Assembly (NCBI RefSeq): GCF_027172205.1
Contig: NC_070605.1
Span: forward strand, 21,463,804-21,527,803
Direction of reading: 5' to 3'
Length of the DNA stretch: 64,000 bases
From: Podarcis raffonei
Taxonomy: Eukaryota > Chordata > Lepidosauria > Squamata > Lacertidae
The translations under genes and the position numbers were made by a program. Of this stretch, positions 40,030 through 51,300 are shown in pieces. Within the stretch, counting starts at the first letter, position 1. Every line of letters starts with the position of its first letter. A model generated the notes under the pieces. The model searched no databases. It was given only the letters and a program-made list of their open reading frames with translations, and was not told the origin of the DNA.

Positions 40030-41345
40030 TAGACACTGACCCCAGACCTGGGGGTTGATCCAAGGGTTACATAGTCCTCCATGAAACTATATGCAGAGCA
40101 GGGACAAGAGATTTAAATAATGCCCATTCTCAGCATAGAGGGGCAAAGATGGAAAAAAACAAACAATATGCTATCTGTCTGGCCACTTGCTCGTGAATGT
40201 GCAAAAAGTTCTTTATTTTGCAAAATAAAGAAAAAGCTTGCCTATGTTCCCTTAAAAGCACTTGACATGAAAACATTCACAGCAGAGAACCTCATTCCCA
40301 TAACTTAATTACAGTGTTGGATTTTTGCTATCTCTTCTCTTTTTTTCCTGTTGGCATGTTTATTTAAAAAGAATGCTGATCCCCGTATCTTCATTTCCCT
40401 TGACATGGACTTTTTCCACATAAGAAAACATCTGTAATAGTTGTTTAATAACATGTGATTTTAAATTGTTATGTGGTTTTTATTGTACAGATATAACAGT
40501 TGTAAACCGATTTGATCCTTTTTTAATGAAATTGCAGTGGGCAAGTCTTTTTTTAAAAACAAAATAAATAGAAGTAAATGATTGTTATTCACCTTGGGAG
40601 AAGGATGGGCAAGAAATCTGAAGAAGACAAAGTCATAATACAATGTCCCTATTCATTGCAGGGGGTTGGACAGTTCTACAGTTCTATGATTTTTCATTTG
40701 TTTGTTTCTATTCCCATGCAACAACATGTCCGATCAACCCTACTTCAACATTTGCAATCAGAATGCATTAGCAAAATTATATATTTGCAAATACACTCAG
40801 ACTGCATTCTTTTTTCTGATCACAGAGTGCAGGTTTTAAGAATCAAAGGTCGAGAAAGGGGAGATTCAGAAGTATCGAATTCCTGCCTTTGCACGGAACA
40901 CATTTCAGTGGCTTAGACTGGCCAAATTATGAAAGAATTTTGGAACAAACAAGCCCACTAGGTGGCAGAGGAAGATCTTCATATAACACACAGAACCGGA
41001 GGAAATTCTTATTGGCACTGACGATGTCCACAGTGCTTTCTGAAAATCAACCTGTTTATTCTTTTGCATGCTAAAATGCTCAGCGATGACACTATCCCCT
41101 TCTAATATTTTTGCATGCTATATTTTTGCTGGGATTGTCTAGTCAGGCATTTATGTCCAAAAAAGAACATGGCTTTCCATCAAGACCAAGAAAGGCATTT
41201 GTTGCACAGGTTTCCTGTACTTTTAACAATTTTTATTTACTCATTAAAAACCCCGAAAACATTGATCTAGTGATCAGCACCACTGAAAACAACACACCAC
41301 ATATAACGGATGCAGCAGTAGTTAAATATTTCCCCTAGTCATGTA
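40030..41345. other. Intergenic, nothing recognised
   Basis: AT-rich. Only a CR1-like scrap (GGGGGTTGGACAGTTCTACA) near 40662. Confidence 0.5.
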
Positions 41346-41349
41346 GATG

Positions 41350-41458
41350 ATGGATGGGGAATCTGGTGCTTTCCAGAAGCTGTTGGTTTCCAAAAATTCC
41401 TGGATACTGGGAATGCTAGCTAGGGCTGATGGCAATTGGAGTTGAACAATGTCGGGAA
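41350..41458. repeat. Decayed palindromic hAT MITE
   Basis: ATGGGGAATCTGGTGCTTTC and GGAGTTGAACAATGTCGGGA keep the outline of the family. Confidence 0.45.
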
Positions 41459-41562
41459 GACTTTATCATTGGTATAGCTTATATAACGTTTCTGCAACTT
41501 TCTTCGGTTTTGTCATCCATTCAGCTAGGAAGGCTAAATGTAAAGGGAGGCAGAGCAACTGT

Positions 41563-41922
41563 AAAAGGTAAAGGTAAAGGGACCCCTGACCATTAGGTCC
41601 AGCCGTGGCCGACTCTGGGGTTGCGGCTCTCATCTCGCTTTATTGGCCGAGGAAGCCGGCGTACAGCTTCCGGGTCATGTGGCCAGCATGACTAAGCCAC
41701 TTCTGGCGAACCAGAGCAGCGCACGGAAACGCCGTTTACCTTCCCACCAGAGTGGTACCTATTTATCTACTTGCACTTTGACGTGCTTTCGAACTGCTAG
41801 GTTGGCAGGAGCAGGGACCGAGCAAGGGGAGATCACCCCGTCGTGGGGATTCAAACCGCTGACCTTCTGATTGGCAAGTCCTAGGCTCTGTGGTTTAACC
41901 CACAGCACCACCCCCCGCATCC
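41563..41922 (-). mobile_element. Sauria-type SINE
   Basis: The reverse complement of the same family: AAAGGTAAAGGTAAAGGGAC at one end, GGTACCTATTTATCTACTTG inside, and GTTTAACCCACAGCACCACC at the head end. Confidence 0.9.
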
Positions 41923-41950
41923 CATCTGTACACCCCATTAAAAATCTTTA

Positions 41951-41981
<31 letters not shown>

Positions 41982-41995
41982 GATGATGATGATAT
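41951..41995. repeat. (GTT)n-(GAT)n microsatellite
   Basis: Eleven GTT units, then GAT units. Confidence 0.93.
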
Positions 41996-42214
41996 TGCAT
42001 CCTTTCCCCCCAAAGAGCCCAAATTTATGGCACTGGCAGTTATGAAAAGCATGGGAACTGACTCCCCCCACCCCCAGTGTTGTGATATGGCCATTTGAAG
42101 CTTCTGAAATTCCACCTGCTGCACCCCTTCACTGTTTTGAAGCACCTTTTCTCTCTTAGTTATGAAGTTCACTGGACAGGGTCATTCAGTGAGAATTTGG
42201 AGTGTGCATCAGCA

Positions 42215-42350
42215 GACCCTTCAAGTGTCCCAATTTTCCAGGGATGTCCCTGATTTGGAGAAACCGTCCTGGTTTCTGATTTGATCCCAGAATGTCCCTC
42301 TTTTCCTTAGGATGTCCCTATTTTCATTGGATAAATGTTGGAGGGTATGG
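42215..42350 (-). repeat. GGGATGTCC repeat family, inverted copy
   Basis: TTTTCCAGGGATGTCCCTGA, GTTTCTGATTTGATCCCAGA and ATTGGATAAATGTTGGAGGG are the reverse of the 722-855 copy. Confidence 0.7.
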
Positions 42351-42354
42351 AGTT

Positions 42355-42510
42355 ATCCAACCCTCGAGCCGTCCGAAGACAATCCTGTATAGTGAAGTTT
42401 TTTAAAAAATAACGTTTAATGTTTTATTACGTTTTAATATATGTTGGAAGCTGCTCAGAGTGGCTGTAGCAACCCAAATAAGATGTGTGGGGTATAAATA
42501 GTAAAATGAT
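42355..42510 (+). repeat. L2 LINE 3' tail
   Basis: TTTAATATATGTTGGAAGCTGCTCAGAGTG-type 3' end, reading GTGTGGGGTATAAATAGTAA. Short. Confidence 0.6.
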
Positions 42511-42689
42511 CATTATGGAATGGGACGGCCCTATTTTCATCGGAGAAATGTTGGAGGGTATGCATCAGTGTGGTGAATCAGGGTTGGCTCTCATGTTCCT
42601 GAGTTGGATCACACCATTAACAAGGTGTGTCAAGGTGGATCATGGAAACCCCAACCTTCAAATTATCTGGGTTGCCTCTGTTTCTGCAA

Positions 42690-43310
42690 GCAAGCAAACA
42701 AAGCAAACAAACAGGCCAAATATTGGACAAACAGGCCAAACCTTACGCCAAAGAATAAACGGACATAAATCGGACATCAAGAATCACAAGACAGAGAAAC
42801 CAGTAGGAGAACACTTCAATCTCCCAGGACATTCTATACAAGATCTCAAAGTAGCTGTTTTACTACAAAGGAATTTCAGAAATAGACTGGAAAGAGAAGC
42901 TGCTGAATTGCAACTCATTACCAAACTTAAAACCATGGAGAGACCTGGTCTGAACAAAGACATTGGATTCTTATCTCATTATACATGACAAAGCCATTTT
43001 TCACCTTCTCACCCCTTGCTTTTTCCTGTAAGACCTATTGCAGTCGTTAAGAGTCGTCAACAGGCTCATCACAGCTATCTGCCAATCACCCATTCCCACC
43101 ACCCTTCTGAGTAATACCCCTCCCCACCTTCTCACTATATAGAAGGATCTGGCAACTTCTGTTTCAGTGTATCTGAAGAAGTGTGCATGCACACGAAAGC
43201 TCATACCAAGAACTAACTTAGTTGGTCTTTAAGGTGCTACTGGAAGGAAAAAATTTTGTTTTGTTTTGACTATGGCAGACCAACACGGCTACCTATCTGT
43301 AACTAAAGCA
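42690..43310 (+). mobile_element. Penelope-like element 3' end with GIY-YIG-like peptide
   Basis: Encodes TGQTLRQRINGHKSDIKNHK, EKPVGEHFNLPGHS, DLKVAVLLQ and LEREAAELQLI, the C-terminal part of the GIY-YIG endonuclease of Penelope-like elements. A 3' region with GAAGAAGTGTGCATGCACAC and GGTGCTACTGGAAGG follows. The YIG-end motif and all upstream RT are missing, so it is 5'-truncated. Confidence 0.75.
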
Positions 43311-43334
43311 AACAAAACACACCTTTCCCCAACA

Positions 43335-43800
43335 TTTGTTGTTTGTTGTTTAGTTGTGTCCAACTCTTTGTGACCCCATGGACCAGAGCACGCCAGGCAC
43401 TCCTGTCTTCCACTGCCTTCCGCAGTTTGGTCAGACTCATGTTTGTAGCTTTGAGAACACTATCCAACCATCTTGTCCTCTGCCGTCCCCTTCTCCTTGT
43501 GCCCTCCATCTTTCCCAACATCAGGGTCTTTTCCAGGGAGTCTTCTCTTCTCATGAGATGGCCAAAGTACTGGAGCCTCAGCTTCACGATCTGTCCTTCC
43601 AGTGAGCAGTCAGGGCTGATTTCCTTCAGAATGGATAGGTTTGATCTCCTTGCAGTCCATGGGACTCTCAAGAGTCTCCTCCAGCACCATAATTCAAAAG
43701 CATCAATTCTTCGGTGATCAGCCTTCTTTATGGTCCAGCTCTCACTACATACATCACTACTGGGAAAACCATAGCTTTAACTATACGGACCTTTGTTGGC
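43335..43800 (-). mobile_element. BovB (RTE) LINE 3' end
   Basis: Close to the 37-kb copy: MRVPWTARRSNLSILKEISP, LQYFGHLMRREDSLEKTLML and WLDSVLKATNMSLTKLRKAV on the minus strand. The tail is GTTGTTTAGTTGTGTCC. Open for about 120 codons, so a fairly young fragment. Confidence 0.92.
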
Positions 43801-44079
43801 CAAAGGTTCCTCATCCCTGGGCCTGATCCAGCAGGGCTCTTAAACTTTTCAAGGTTTGGTGGCTCATATTACAGTGGCTTCAGGCGGCTGTAAATTGCGT
43901 TGTTTGGGTTTGAAATACTTTATTTCCTTGGCCCATCTCTGATTTACGGTACATAGCAGACCAGGCCACACATGCTTAGCTCTGTAGAAGCAGCTGCGGC
44001 ACAACCAGTTGGGGGCTTGGAGAGCAGCCAAATGCAATGGGGCTGCATCCGGCTCCCTGTTCCCTCTCCCAGACAGCTA

Positions 44080-44214
44080 ATCAGTACATAAGAACACAAT
44101 AAGAGTCTGCTGGATCAGGCCAACAGCCCATCTAGTCCAGCATCCTATTTTCACAGGGAGCCACCAGATGCCTGTGGGGAACCCTCAAGCAAGACCTGAG
44201 CACAAGAGCACTCT
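44080..44214. repeat. SINE-like fragment (GGATCAGGCCAACAGCCCAT type)
   Basis: CATCTAGTCCAGCATCCTAT and ACAGGGAGCCACCAGATGCC; the reverse form is at 4100-4190 (GAGAACAGGATGCTGGACTA). Family not named. Confidence 0.5.
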
Positions 44215-44380
44215 CAAGCCTGGATAGCTCAGTTGGTTAGAGAGTGGTGCTGAAAACGCCAAGGTTGCAAGTTTGATCCCTGTATAGGACAGCTGCATTT
44301 TCCTGCATTGCATGGGGTTGGACCAAAGTGATCCTCAGGGTCCCTTCCAACTCTATGATTTTAGGATTCTGTGATTCCTG
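44215..44380 (+). mobile_element. tRNA-derived SINE with CR1-like tail
   Basis: Head GATAGCTCAGTTGGTTAGAG with box B-like GTTTGATCCC, then GGACAGCTGCATTTTCCTGC, ending in the CR1-like GTCCCTTCCAACTCTATGAT. A composite SINE in which the LINE-like tail is typical. Confidence 0.75.
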
Positions 44381-44505
44381 AGGTTTCCAGCAACTGGTAT
44401 TCAGAAGTAGAGGCAGAGCAAAGCCATCGTGCCTAGTGGCCTTTGATAGTTGTCTCGTCAATGAATTGGTCTATTCCTCTTTTAAAGCCATCTAAAGCTG
44501 GTGAC

Positions 44506-44856
44506 GCGGGTGGCGCTGTGGGTTAAACCACAGAGCCTAGGGATTGCCAATCAGAAGGTTGGCGGTTTGAATCCCCGCGACAGGGTGAGCTCCCTTTGCT
44601 CTGTCCCTGCTCCTGCCAACCTAGCAATTCGAAAGCATGTCAAAGTGCAAGTAGATAAATAGGTACCACTCCGGCAGGAAGGTAAACAGTGTTTCTGTGC
44701 ACTGCTCTGGTTCACCAGAAGCAGCTTAGTCATGCTGGCCACATGACCCGGAAGCTGTACGCCGGCTTCCTCGGCCAATAAAGTGAGATGAATGCCACAA
44801 CCCCAGAGTCGGTCACGACTGGACCTAATGGTCAGGGGTCTCTTTACCTTTACCTT
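44506..44856 (+). mobile_element. Sauria-type SINE with 13-bp target duplication
   Basis: A tRNA-related head (GTGGCGCTGTGGGTTAAACC, box B-like GGTTTGAATCC), a body with AAGTAGATAAATAGGTACCA, and a BovB-related 3' end GGTCACGACTGGACCTAATG with ACCTTT tail. Flanked by TAAAGCTGGTGAC at 44493-44505 and 44857-44869. Confidence 0.92.
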
Positions 44857-44869
44857 TAAAGCTGGTGAC

Positions 44870-45567
44870 CATCACTGCCTCCTTGTGGAAGGCAGTTCCA
44901 TCGTTTAACTGCATGCACTTGCAGTTTCGTTGGGCCCCAACAGATGGATTGGAATTTGTCGTGCAAGTTCCTCATCCACCTGAGCGCAAAGTTGGCTTCA
45001 ACATGCACATGAAACACGTCTTTCCTAGCCTGGAGCAGTCAAAGTGACGACTGACTCCTGCATCTTGCCAGTTGCTTCACTCTTTTGACATCAACGTACA
45101 TGTTTGGTCACGAATAGAAGCGAGCCATTTGCAGAGTGAGAGGGTTGTTTAAATAGCAATTGCTTACAATGCTATTTAATCTCCCCCTCCAAGTTGCTCC
45201 TAAACACATTTTTTCCCTTTAGAAAATAGCAATAGCCGTGACTCATAAAAAGCCATGACTGAGCTGTAATTGTATAGGTAATTGTTCTTTTTTAAGAGGA
45301 TATGTCTGGCTAATCAAACACAATGTTTCATCTGGGAGTAGGCAGAATTACACCTTAAATTTATGTAAGATTACAATGACGGGCATGGCTGCAGAGGACA
45401 TGATGCCAGGGGGTGTGGGAGGCTAACAACTGAAGAAGGGCTAAAGATTAGCCCAGCTCTCTAAGCTCTGCCCTGCAGATGCTGTTAAGATAATTCAGTG
45501 AAGGTGACAGGAAACACAGCACCCTCCAGTATCTCAAACCCAGTAAGTGGGTAGCTTGCCTATTATC
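44870..45567. other. Intergenic, CR1-like scrap and unassigned DNA
   Basis: CATCACTGCCTCCTTGTGGA and CAGTTCCATCGTTTAACTGC continue the worn CR1-like sequence into which the 44.5-kb SINE inserted. The rest is unassigned. Confidence 0.45.
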
Positions 45568-46535
45568 ATAGAATTGTGGACTTGGAAGGGATCTTGGGGG
45601 TCCTCTAGTACAGCCCCCTGCAATGCAGGAATCTTGGCTAAAGCATCCATGACAAATAGCCATCCAACCTTTGCTTAAAAACCTCCAAGGAAGGTGAATC
45701 CACAACCTCTTGAGGGAGACCATTCTACTGTAGAGCAGCTCTTACCACCAGAAAGTTCTTCCTGAAGTTATGATATATAATGAGTTGAAGAAAATGTCTA
45801 AATTAACATTTAAAAAAAACACCAGAAGCATTTTTGTTAGGGATTGTAGGAAAAGACCTGCCAAGGAAAATAAAGAATTTATTCATGTATGCGACAACAA
45901 CAGCAAGAGTCTTAATAGCACAAGGATGGAAGAATGAGGAAACCCCGACAAAGGAACAGTGGCAAGAGAAATTGATGGATTATGCAGAATTGGCGAAACT
46001 GACACACAAACTGCGAGACAAGGACAACTGTGACTTTAAAGAAGAATGGGAACTTTTTATAAACTACTTAAAACAACAACAAAATGAACTGAACTCCTTG
46101 ACAGGTTTTGAATAAACATACACAAATTTATTGATTGTTAACATAATAGACAGATAATTTAAGGATCTTTACAATTTTACAATATGCATAGAATAACATG
46201 TGCTGAAAAATCAGAGAGAGGAGCTGAGGGAAGTCTTGGGGAGGGTTTTTCTTAGGGAGGGGGGAAATGGGGGGGATGAAGATGATATGTTTTGATAATT
46301 TGTTATGTTGAAATTCTTAATAAAAATTATTTTTTTAAAAAGAAGGTTCTTCCTGAAGTTAAGTCAGAATCACCTTGTAACTTGAAGCCATTGGTTTGAG
46401 CTCTTAACCTCTCTGAAGCAGAAGAAAACAAGCTTGCTCTATCTTCTATTGAGATATTTGAAGATAGCTATTGTATCTTCTCCCAGTCTCCTCTTTTCCA
46501 GTCTCATCCTACCCAGCTCCTCCAACCATTCCTCG
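45568..46535 (-). mobile_element. CR1 LINE 3' end, interrupted by L1
   Basis: Reads ATAGAATTGTGGACTTGGAA, CAGCCCCCTGCAATGCAGGA, ATCCACAACCTCTTG, and beyond the L1 CTTGAAGCCATTGG and TCTCCCAGTCTCCTCTT. This is the familiar reverse complement of the amniote CR1 3' region. The L1 at 45771-46345 splits it. Confidence 0.85.
45771..46345 (+). mobile_element. L1 LINE, 5'-truncated, inserted in a CR1
   Basis: The C-terminus of L1 ORF2 (FMYATTTARVLIAQGWK, EEWELFINYLKQQQ), a 3' UTR and an AATAAA-rich tail. It is flanked by the 16-bp duplication GTTCTTCCTGAAGTTA at 45755-45770 and 46346-46361. The surrounding CR1 reads straight across the site, so the L1 is younger than the CR1. Confidence 0.92.
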
Positions 46536-46769
46536 TCACTTGTAACTTCGTTATATCGGTCCCAACCCAGCTATAATTGGTTATGACAAACTGCCTTTGA
46601 AACTTATTTTATGATTTATTATTACCCAGCACATTTTCAGAAATACACCGGCAAAAGGGCAGAGGTCCTTCCCTCGAGGAGCTTACAGACAATGATGAAA
46701 ACAATAGATGGAAGGATAAATGAACAAATGCAGCCACAGCTACTTAACTGGGGATGATGACACTATGGG

Positions 46770-47000
46770 GATGAATGAGATCCAGCTGCTCAGCCACACT
46801 CCCTTACCCCAGATGAATTGTTACCTGCCAGCTGTCAGCAACAGAAGCTGCTTCCATCATGGGCTGAGCAGGATCCAGCTGCTTAGCCTTATTCCCTTGC
46901 CTCAGAGGACCCCAGAGGGATGTGTTGATTGGCAACCATCAATTGCCAGCAAGGCAGATCCATTGCAGGCTGAGCGAGATCCAGCTGACTCAAAAGACTT
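46770..47000 (+). repeat. Diverged tandem repeat, about 2.3 units of 92-107 bp
   Basis: GATCCAGCTG recurs at about 46780, 46872 and 46979, with shared TTACCTGCCAGCTGTCAGCA-like and GGGCTGAGC text between. Confidence 0.6.
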
Positions 47001-47261
47001 TGGTAGGCGCCTGAAGAATCCCAGTTCCATATGGACACCATGCAGTTTCTGCTCCTGTGCCGGATCTGAGTGCAGTTTTAGCCTGGGAGTCTTTTGTAAG
47101 ATGCTTTGAGAATCTCTCGGGGCCATTCTAACATAGGGATAATGCAGGAAAGCTAAGTTTTGTTCCATTGGTTCCAGGGGGAATAAGGCTCTAATCCCAC
47201 ACCCCACTGAACTCAACGGGGATTGGCTCTGGGTAGACGTGGGCAGGACTGAGGAAGGGAA

Positions 47262-47390
47262 GGGCCATAGCTCAGTGGCAGAGTCCCTGCTTTGGATGCA
47301 CAAGGTCCCAGGTTCAATCCCAGGCATCTCCAAGTAGATAGAGGGACCAATGGTCTAACTAGGGATAAGGCAGCATCCCTATGTTCCCAT
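47262..47390 (+). mobile_element. tRNA-derived SINE
   Basis: CATAGCTCAGTGGCAGAGTC and box B GGTTCAATCCC, then TCTCCAAGTAG. It lies downstream of the MMP27-like stop. Confidence 0.62.
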
Positions 47391-47909
47391 GAGTTGTGGC
47401 AGGTTTAGCTGGATTGGGACCTTGTTCCAAACTGTTGCACAACGCACAGCTGTTAACCACACGATATTTGGTTTACCATGGGGATTAGGTAATTTTCACT
47501 ATAGCAACCCATTTTCAGGTGTTGAAAGTTTCCTAACGTATTGAATCACCTCACTGCTAAAACCATGCACATTTCGGATACATACGCAGTGTTTGTTCTG
47601 AACTGTCTTTTCATCTTTCCCTTGTGTGTCTTCTCTGCTAAACTTTCCCAGTACAAACTGAATCACTTTTGACCGAAAGTTGTCCTAACCTCTAATTTCC
47701 TATAACCTTTCCTTTCTTCCCTTTGAACAGTTGCATTTCTCATTATGCAATGCAAGGATTCTGTGCTTTATCTGAAAAAGTTGTGCAATATGTCAGAGCA
47801 GTTTTGTAAATTGCTTTTCATTTTTTTTAAACCCCCCCCCTCAAATTTAGCACTTTAGATTTCCTCTTATTCAAAAAACATTAAACGTAGACTGTAACAG
47901 TGAACCGGT

Positions 47910-47915
47910 TTTATT
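47910..47915 (-). terminator. Candidate polyadenylation signal of the MMP27-like gene
   Basis: AATAAA on the minus strand about 340 nt below the stop codon. I saw no nearer canonical hexamer. Confidence 0.35.
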
Positions 47916-48251
47916 GAAAGCCCATTCAGAATGTAAGCACATTAAAGATGCAAGCCTAAACACACTGATCTTAAAGGAAGTCTCATTGAAATCAATGGGG
48001 TTTACTCCTGTGCAGATATGTAAAGGATTGCACAGCACACCTCAGGAAGATACATTAGAGCAGTTACAAAAAGGCACTTAAAGTCTTGCCACTGTTTCAT
48101 ATGTATAGTGATTAAATACAGACTGTTGAAAAAGGCATTTTGTTTTGAAGACAGAATTCAAGATTGCATAGTTCTGGATGTCCTTGACTCTTGATGTCCT
48201 GGCAGAAATGTTAATGTTTTCTTCCCTTATAGGAAATGGATTTTAAAAATG

Positions 48252-48352
48252 CTAACAGCTAAACCAGCTGTTGCTGTTCATGACACAAATCACTCTTTTC
48301 GCAATCAGATCGAACTGCCACTGCTTCGACCCACGGAACAAATAGAAGGATC
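48252..48352 (-). CDS. MMP27: MMP27-like last coding exon
   Basis: 101 bp including the stop TAG, the same length as the last exon of MMP20. It encodes [20 protein letters not shown] and [12 protein letters not shown], with the closing hemopexin Cys. RGSKQ matches human MMP27. Acceptor TTCTAG|G. It is separated from exon 9 by the copia insertion, so it is easy to miss. Confidence 0.9.
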
Positions 48353-51300
48353 CTAGAACCAAACAGAGATTGTATTATTATAGCAGATTTATATTAAGGA
48401 GGGTTGGTGTCAAGACAGCAGAGACAATGTTCCAAAACACTTTTGGGGACCATGACAGAAGAGAGGTGGGGTTTAAAACGCAAGAAAATAGAATTTTGAA
48501 CTCCTTGCAAATTGCTCCTGTTAAGTTGTGGGTGAACATATCAGACGACGCAGCGATTCTTCAAACAGCTCTTGTTTATTCACAGGCCAGAACAGAACTG
48601 AACTGAAGGGTTCAGCCAGCCCGCTTATATAGAGCTCCACTAGAATGCAACAGTAACCATTTTCTGTAACTATCCAATCACTGAACGTCACTTTCGATCC
48701 CTTATTTGCATATGTGGACCTGAACTATCTTCTACAGTATCCCCCTGCTGGCCCAGTGTGAGAACTTCAGTACATAACTGTGGAGTTTGGAACTGACAGG
48801 GTCAGAACTCCGTGGTGTCCTGTGTCTGGGAAGAGGAGGAGGAGCTTGTCGCAGAGCAGTGACGCACAGCGTCTCTCTGCTTCCAGACTTGCTCTCACTT
48901 CTCACTAAGCAGCAGAGGCTGCGGGTGTGCTTTTGGAGCACGGCTGAGAATGTCACCAAGTTCCGATGGAGTGTGACTGTTTTATGGCTTGTAAATAAAC
49001 GCTTCTAGAGATAAGAACCGAACTGTCTCTGGACTTGATTTATCCCTTATCTCACACGGACCCAGGACCGCTGCTACTCTGCTCTCCGGCCAGGTCAGCT
49101 TCCAGCAGAGCGACGCAGGGAAGCGTGACTGGACGCCGGGGTTTTATTACACCCAGAGGTTATGGGAGTTACGTGTTTCCTGACAAGTGTGAGAAGGGAG
49201 AAGGCTGCCAGCGGTGATTTGCAGTGATCTCCTGCCAGAAGGGAGATGCCGGAGAGCGGAGCCAAGAGCCAGGAGGAACGGCTGCTTCGAGAGTCCGGCT
49301 TGCTGGCAAACTTGTGAGTACGCTGAAGCCCCGGGGGGAGGAAGATGGCTGCTGCACAGCAGAGCCAAGAGAGCTACCCCGGTGAGAGGCTGAATGGGGC
49401 CAACTGGGAGGCCTGGTCAAGAGGAGCAAGGGGGTGGTTTGTGGCCACAGGGCTCTGGAGTCCAGTCCAGAAGGAGCCGGCCCCACCCATGCATGCTACT
49501 GCTCCGCTGAGTGAGAGAGAGCAGAGAGAGCTCTGCCTGCTGAAAGCAAGTGTGGACGCTTTGCTGTTGCCCCATCTGGAGGGCGTTAAAACGGCTCAGG
49601 CCGCTTGGCAGGTGCTGAGGAGTCTGAACGAAGGCTCAGCAGGAGCCAAGGGCCGGGAGGAAGCCGAGGGCCAAGGGAGCGAGCCCTGGGTCGCGTGGCA
49701 GGCACTGAAGACGGCACGTCAGGCCGCAGTGGGAGCCAGACCAGAGGGGGCTGTTCTGGGAAGCTGTTTCAATGCTTCGACACGTCTGTGTGCTGGAGAG
49801 CGGCTGAGAGCTGTGGAAGAGGGCACAGGCTGCACCCCAAGAGGCAGTGGGGGGGCAGGCCAGGCAGGCCGTTCCAAGAGCTCTGAGAAAGCCAAAGGCT
49901 CTGAAAGTTGTTTGTGCTTTGAGGCGACGTCCAACAGCGCTGGGAAGCATCCGCTAGAGGCCCAGGCTGCCAAGGACACCGGCTGGCGTGGAATGTCAAC
50001 AAAGCAGGTTCCCAGGGCCGTTTCCCAGCAAAGACGTGGGAAAGCAGCAGGCCAGGAGAAAAACAAAGACAAGGCGTCTTATCACCTCACAGCTGCGATG
50101 GCGTCTCTGAGAAAAGGCAAAAGCCTTAGTCCGGGAGAGGCTGTGGCCATGGCAACCGATGGGAGTGCGAGAAACGCCACGGCATCTTTGGAAAACAGCC
50201 AGAGACACTCTTTATCTCTCGTGATAGATTCAGGTGCCTCGCATTGTCTTGTGACATCTGCTGGGCTCCTGAGGAACTGCAAGACAGTTAAAACTGGACG
50301 CTATGTTACATTAGCTGATGGGTCTCAAAGACCATTGACTGAATCTGGTTATTTGTATTGTTCTTTCATAGATCACTGGGTGCAAGCTTTTGTGGTACCA
50401 GAGCTTGCCCACTCTCTTTTAAGTGTGCCAGCCCTTATGGCTGCTGGGTTCGATGTTCTGTTTTCTAACAATTTGTGTTCCTTTTTCAGGGATGGGAAGA
50501 AGGTCTACAGTGTCCAGAGAAAAGGCACGCTCTTCCTGGTTGAGATGCCCATAGAAGATGGGGCTGGTGGGAAAATGGGGCTGGTGGAAAAAGGGGCTAG
50601 TGGAGAGTCCATTGAAGACGCCCAAGGGCAGTGTGCTAATATCCCACCACACCATGATTGTATACACTTATGGCACAGGAGGTTTGGACACGTAGGGTGG
50701 TCATATGTGAGGAAGGCCACAGGCAACACCATTGGGTGCAGGTTCAAAGCATGTGACAAATACCTAGATTGTCAAGCCTGTAAGCAATCAAAGGTCACGA
50801 CTTGCTCATACCCCAGGTCTGAGAGGAAAACCAGTAAACCCTTTGAACTTGTCCATGCAGATTTGTCGGGCCCCATGCCGACACCTTCGTTAGCTGGATC
50901 TAAGTGGGTTCTGCTTCTGGTTGACGATTTTTCAAAACATTCGTGGATATTTGCGCTGCAACAGAAGTCAGAGGCAGCTGCACTGATCAGGGATTGGATC
51001 ACAGCGGTAGAGCTACGGTTCTCTACCAAAGTAATTTCCTTTCAATCTGATCGGTGGGGGGGGAGTTCACAGGTTCTACGCTGCAATCGTTCTTCAGGCA
51101 GAAGGGTATCAGTCATCGACTGACGGCTCCCCACTCTCCGCAACAGAATGGGGTTGCAGAGAGAAAGTTTCGCACGCTACAGGAGTCAGCGAATGCTATG
51201 TTGGCAGACTCGGGTCTGCCACAGCGCTTTTGGGCCGAGAGTTATCGGACAGCATGTTTCCTGCAGAATAGAGTGTTCAATTCCAGTGTAGGGGACACAC

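Noticed and set aside
42485-42988. 167-codon ORF as a host GIY-YIG gene
   Set aside because: It is fused to a repeat tail found at three sites and lacks the GIY-YIG start, so it belongs to a Penelope-like element.
45834-46115. 93-codon ORF as a host gene
   Set aside because: It is the L1 ORF2 C-terminus inside a 16-bp target duplication.
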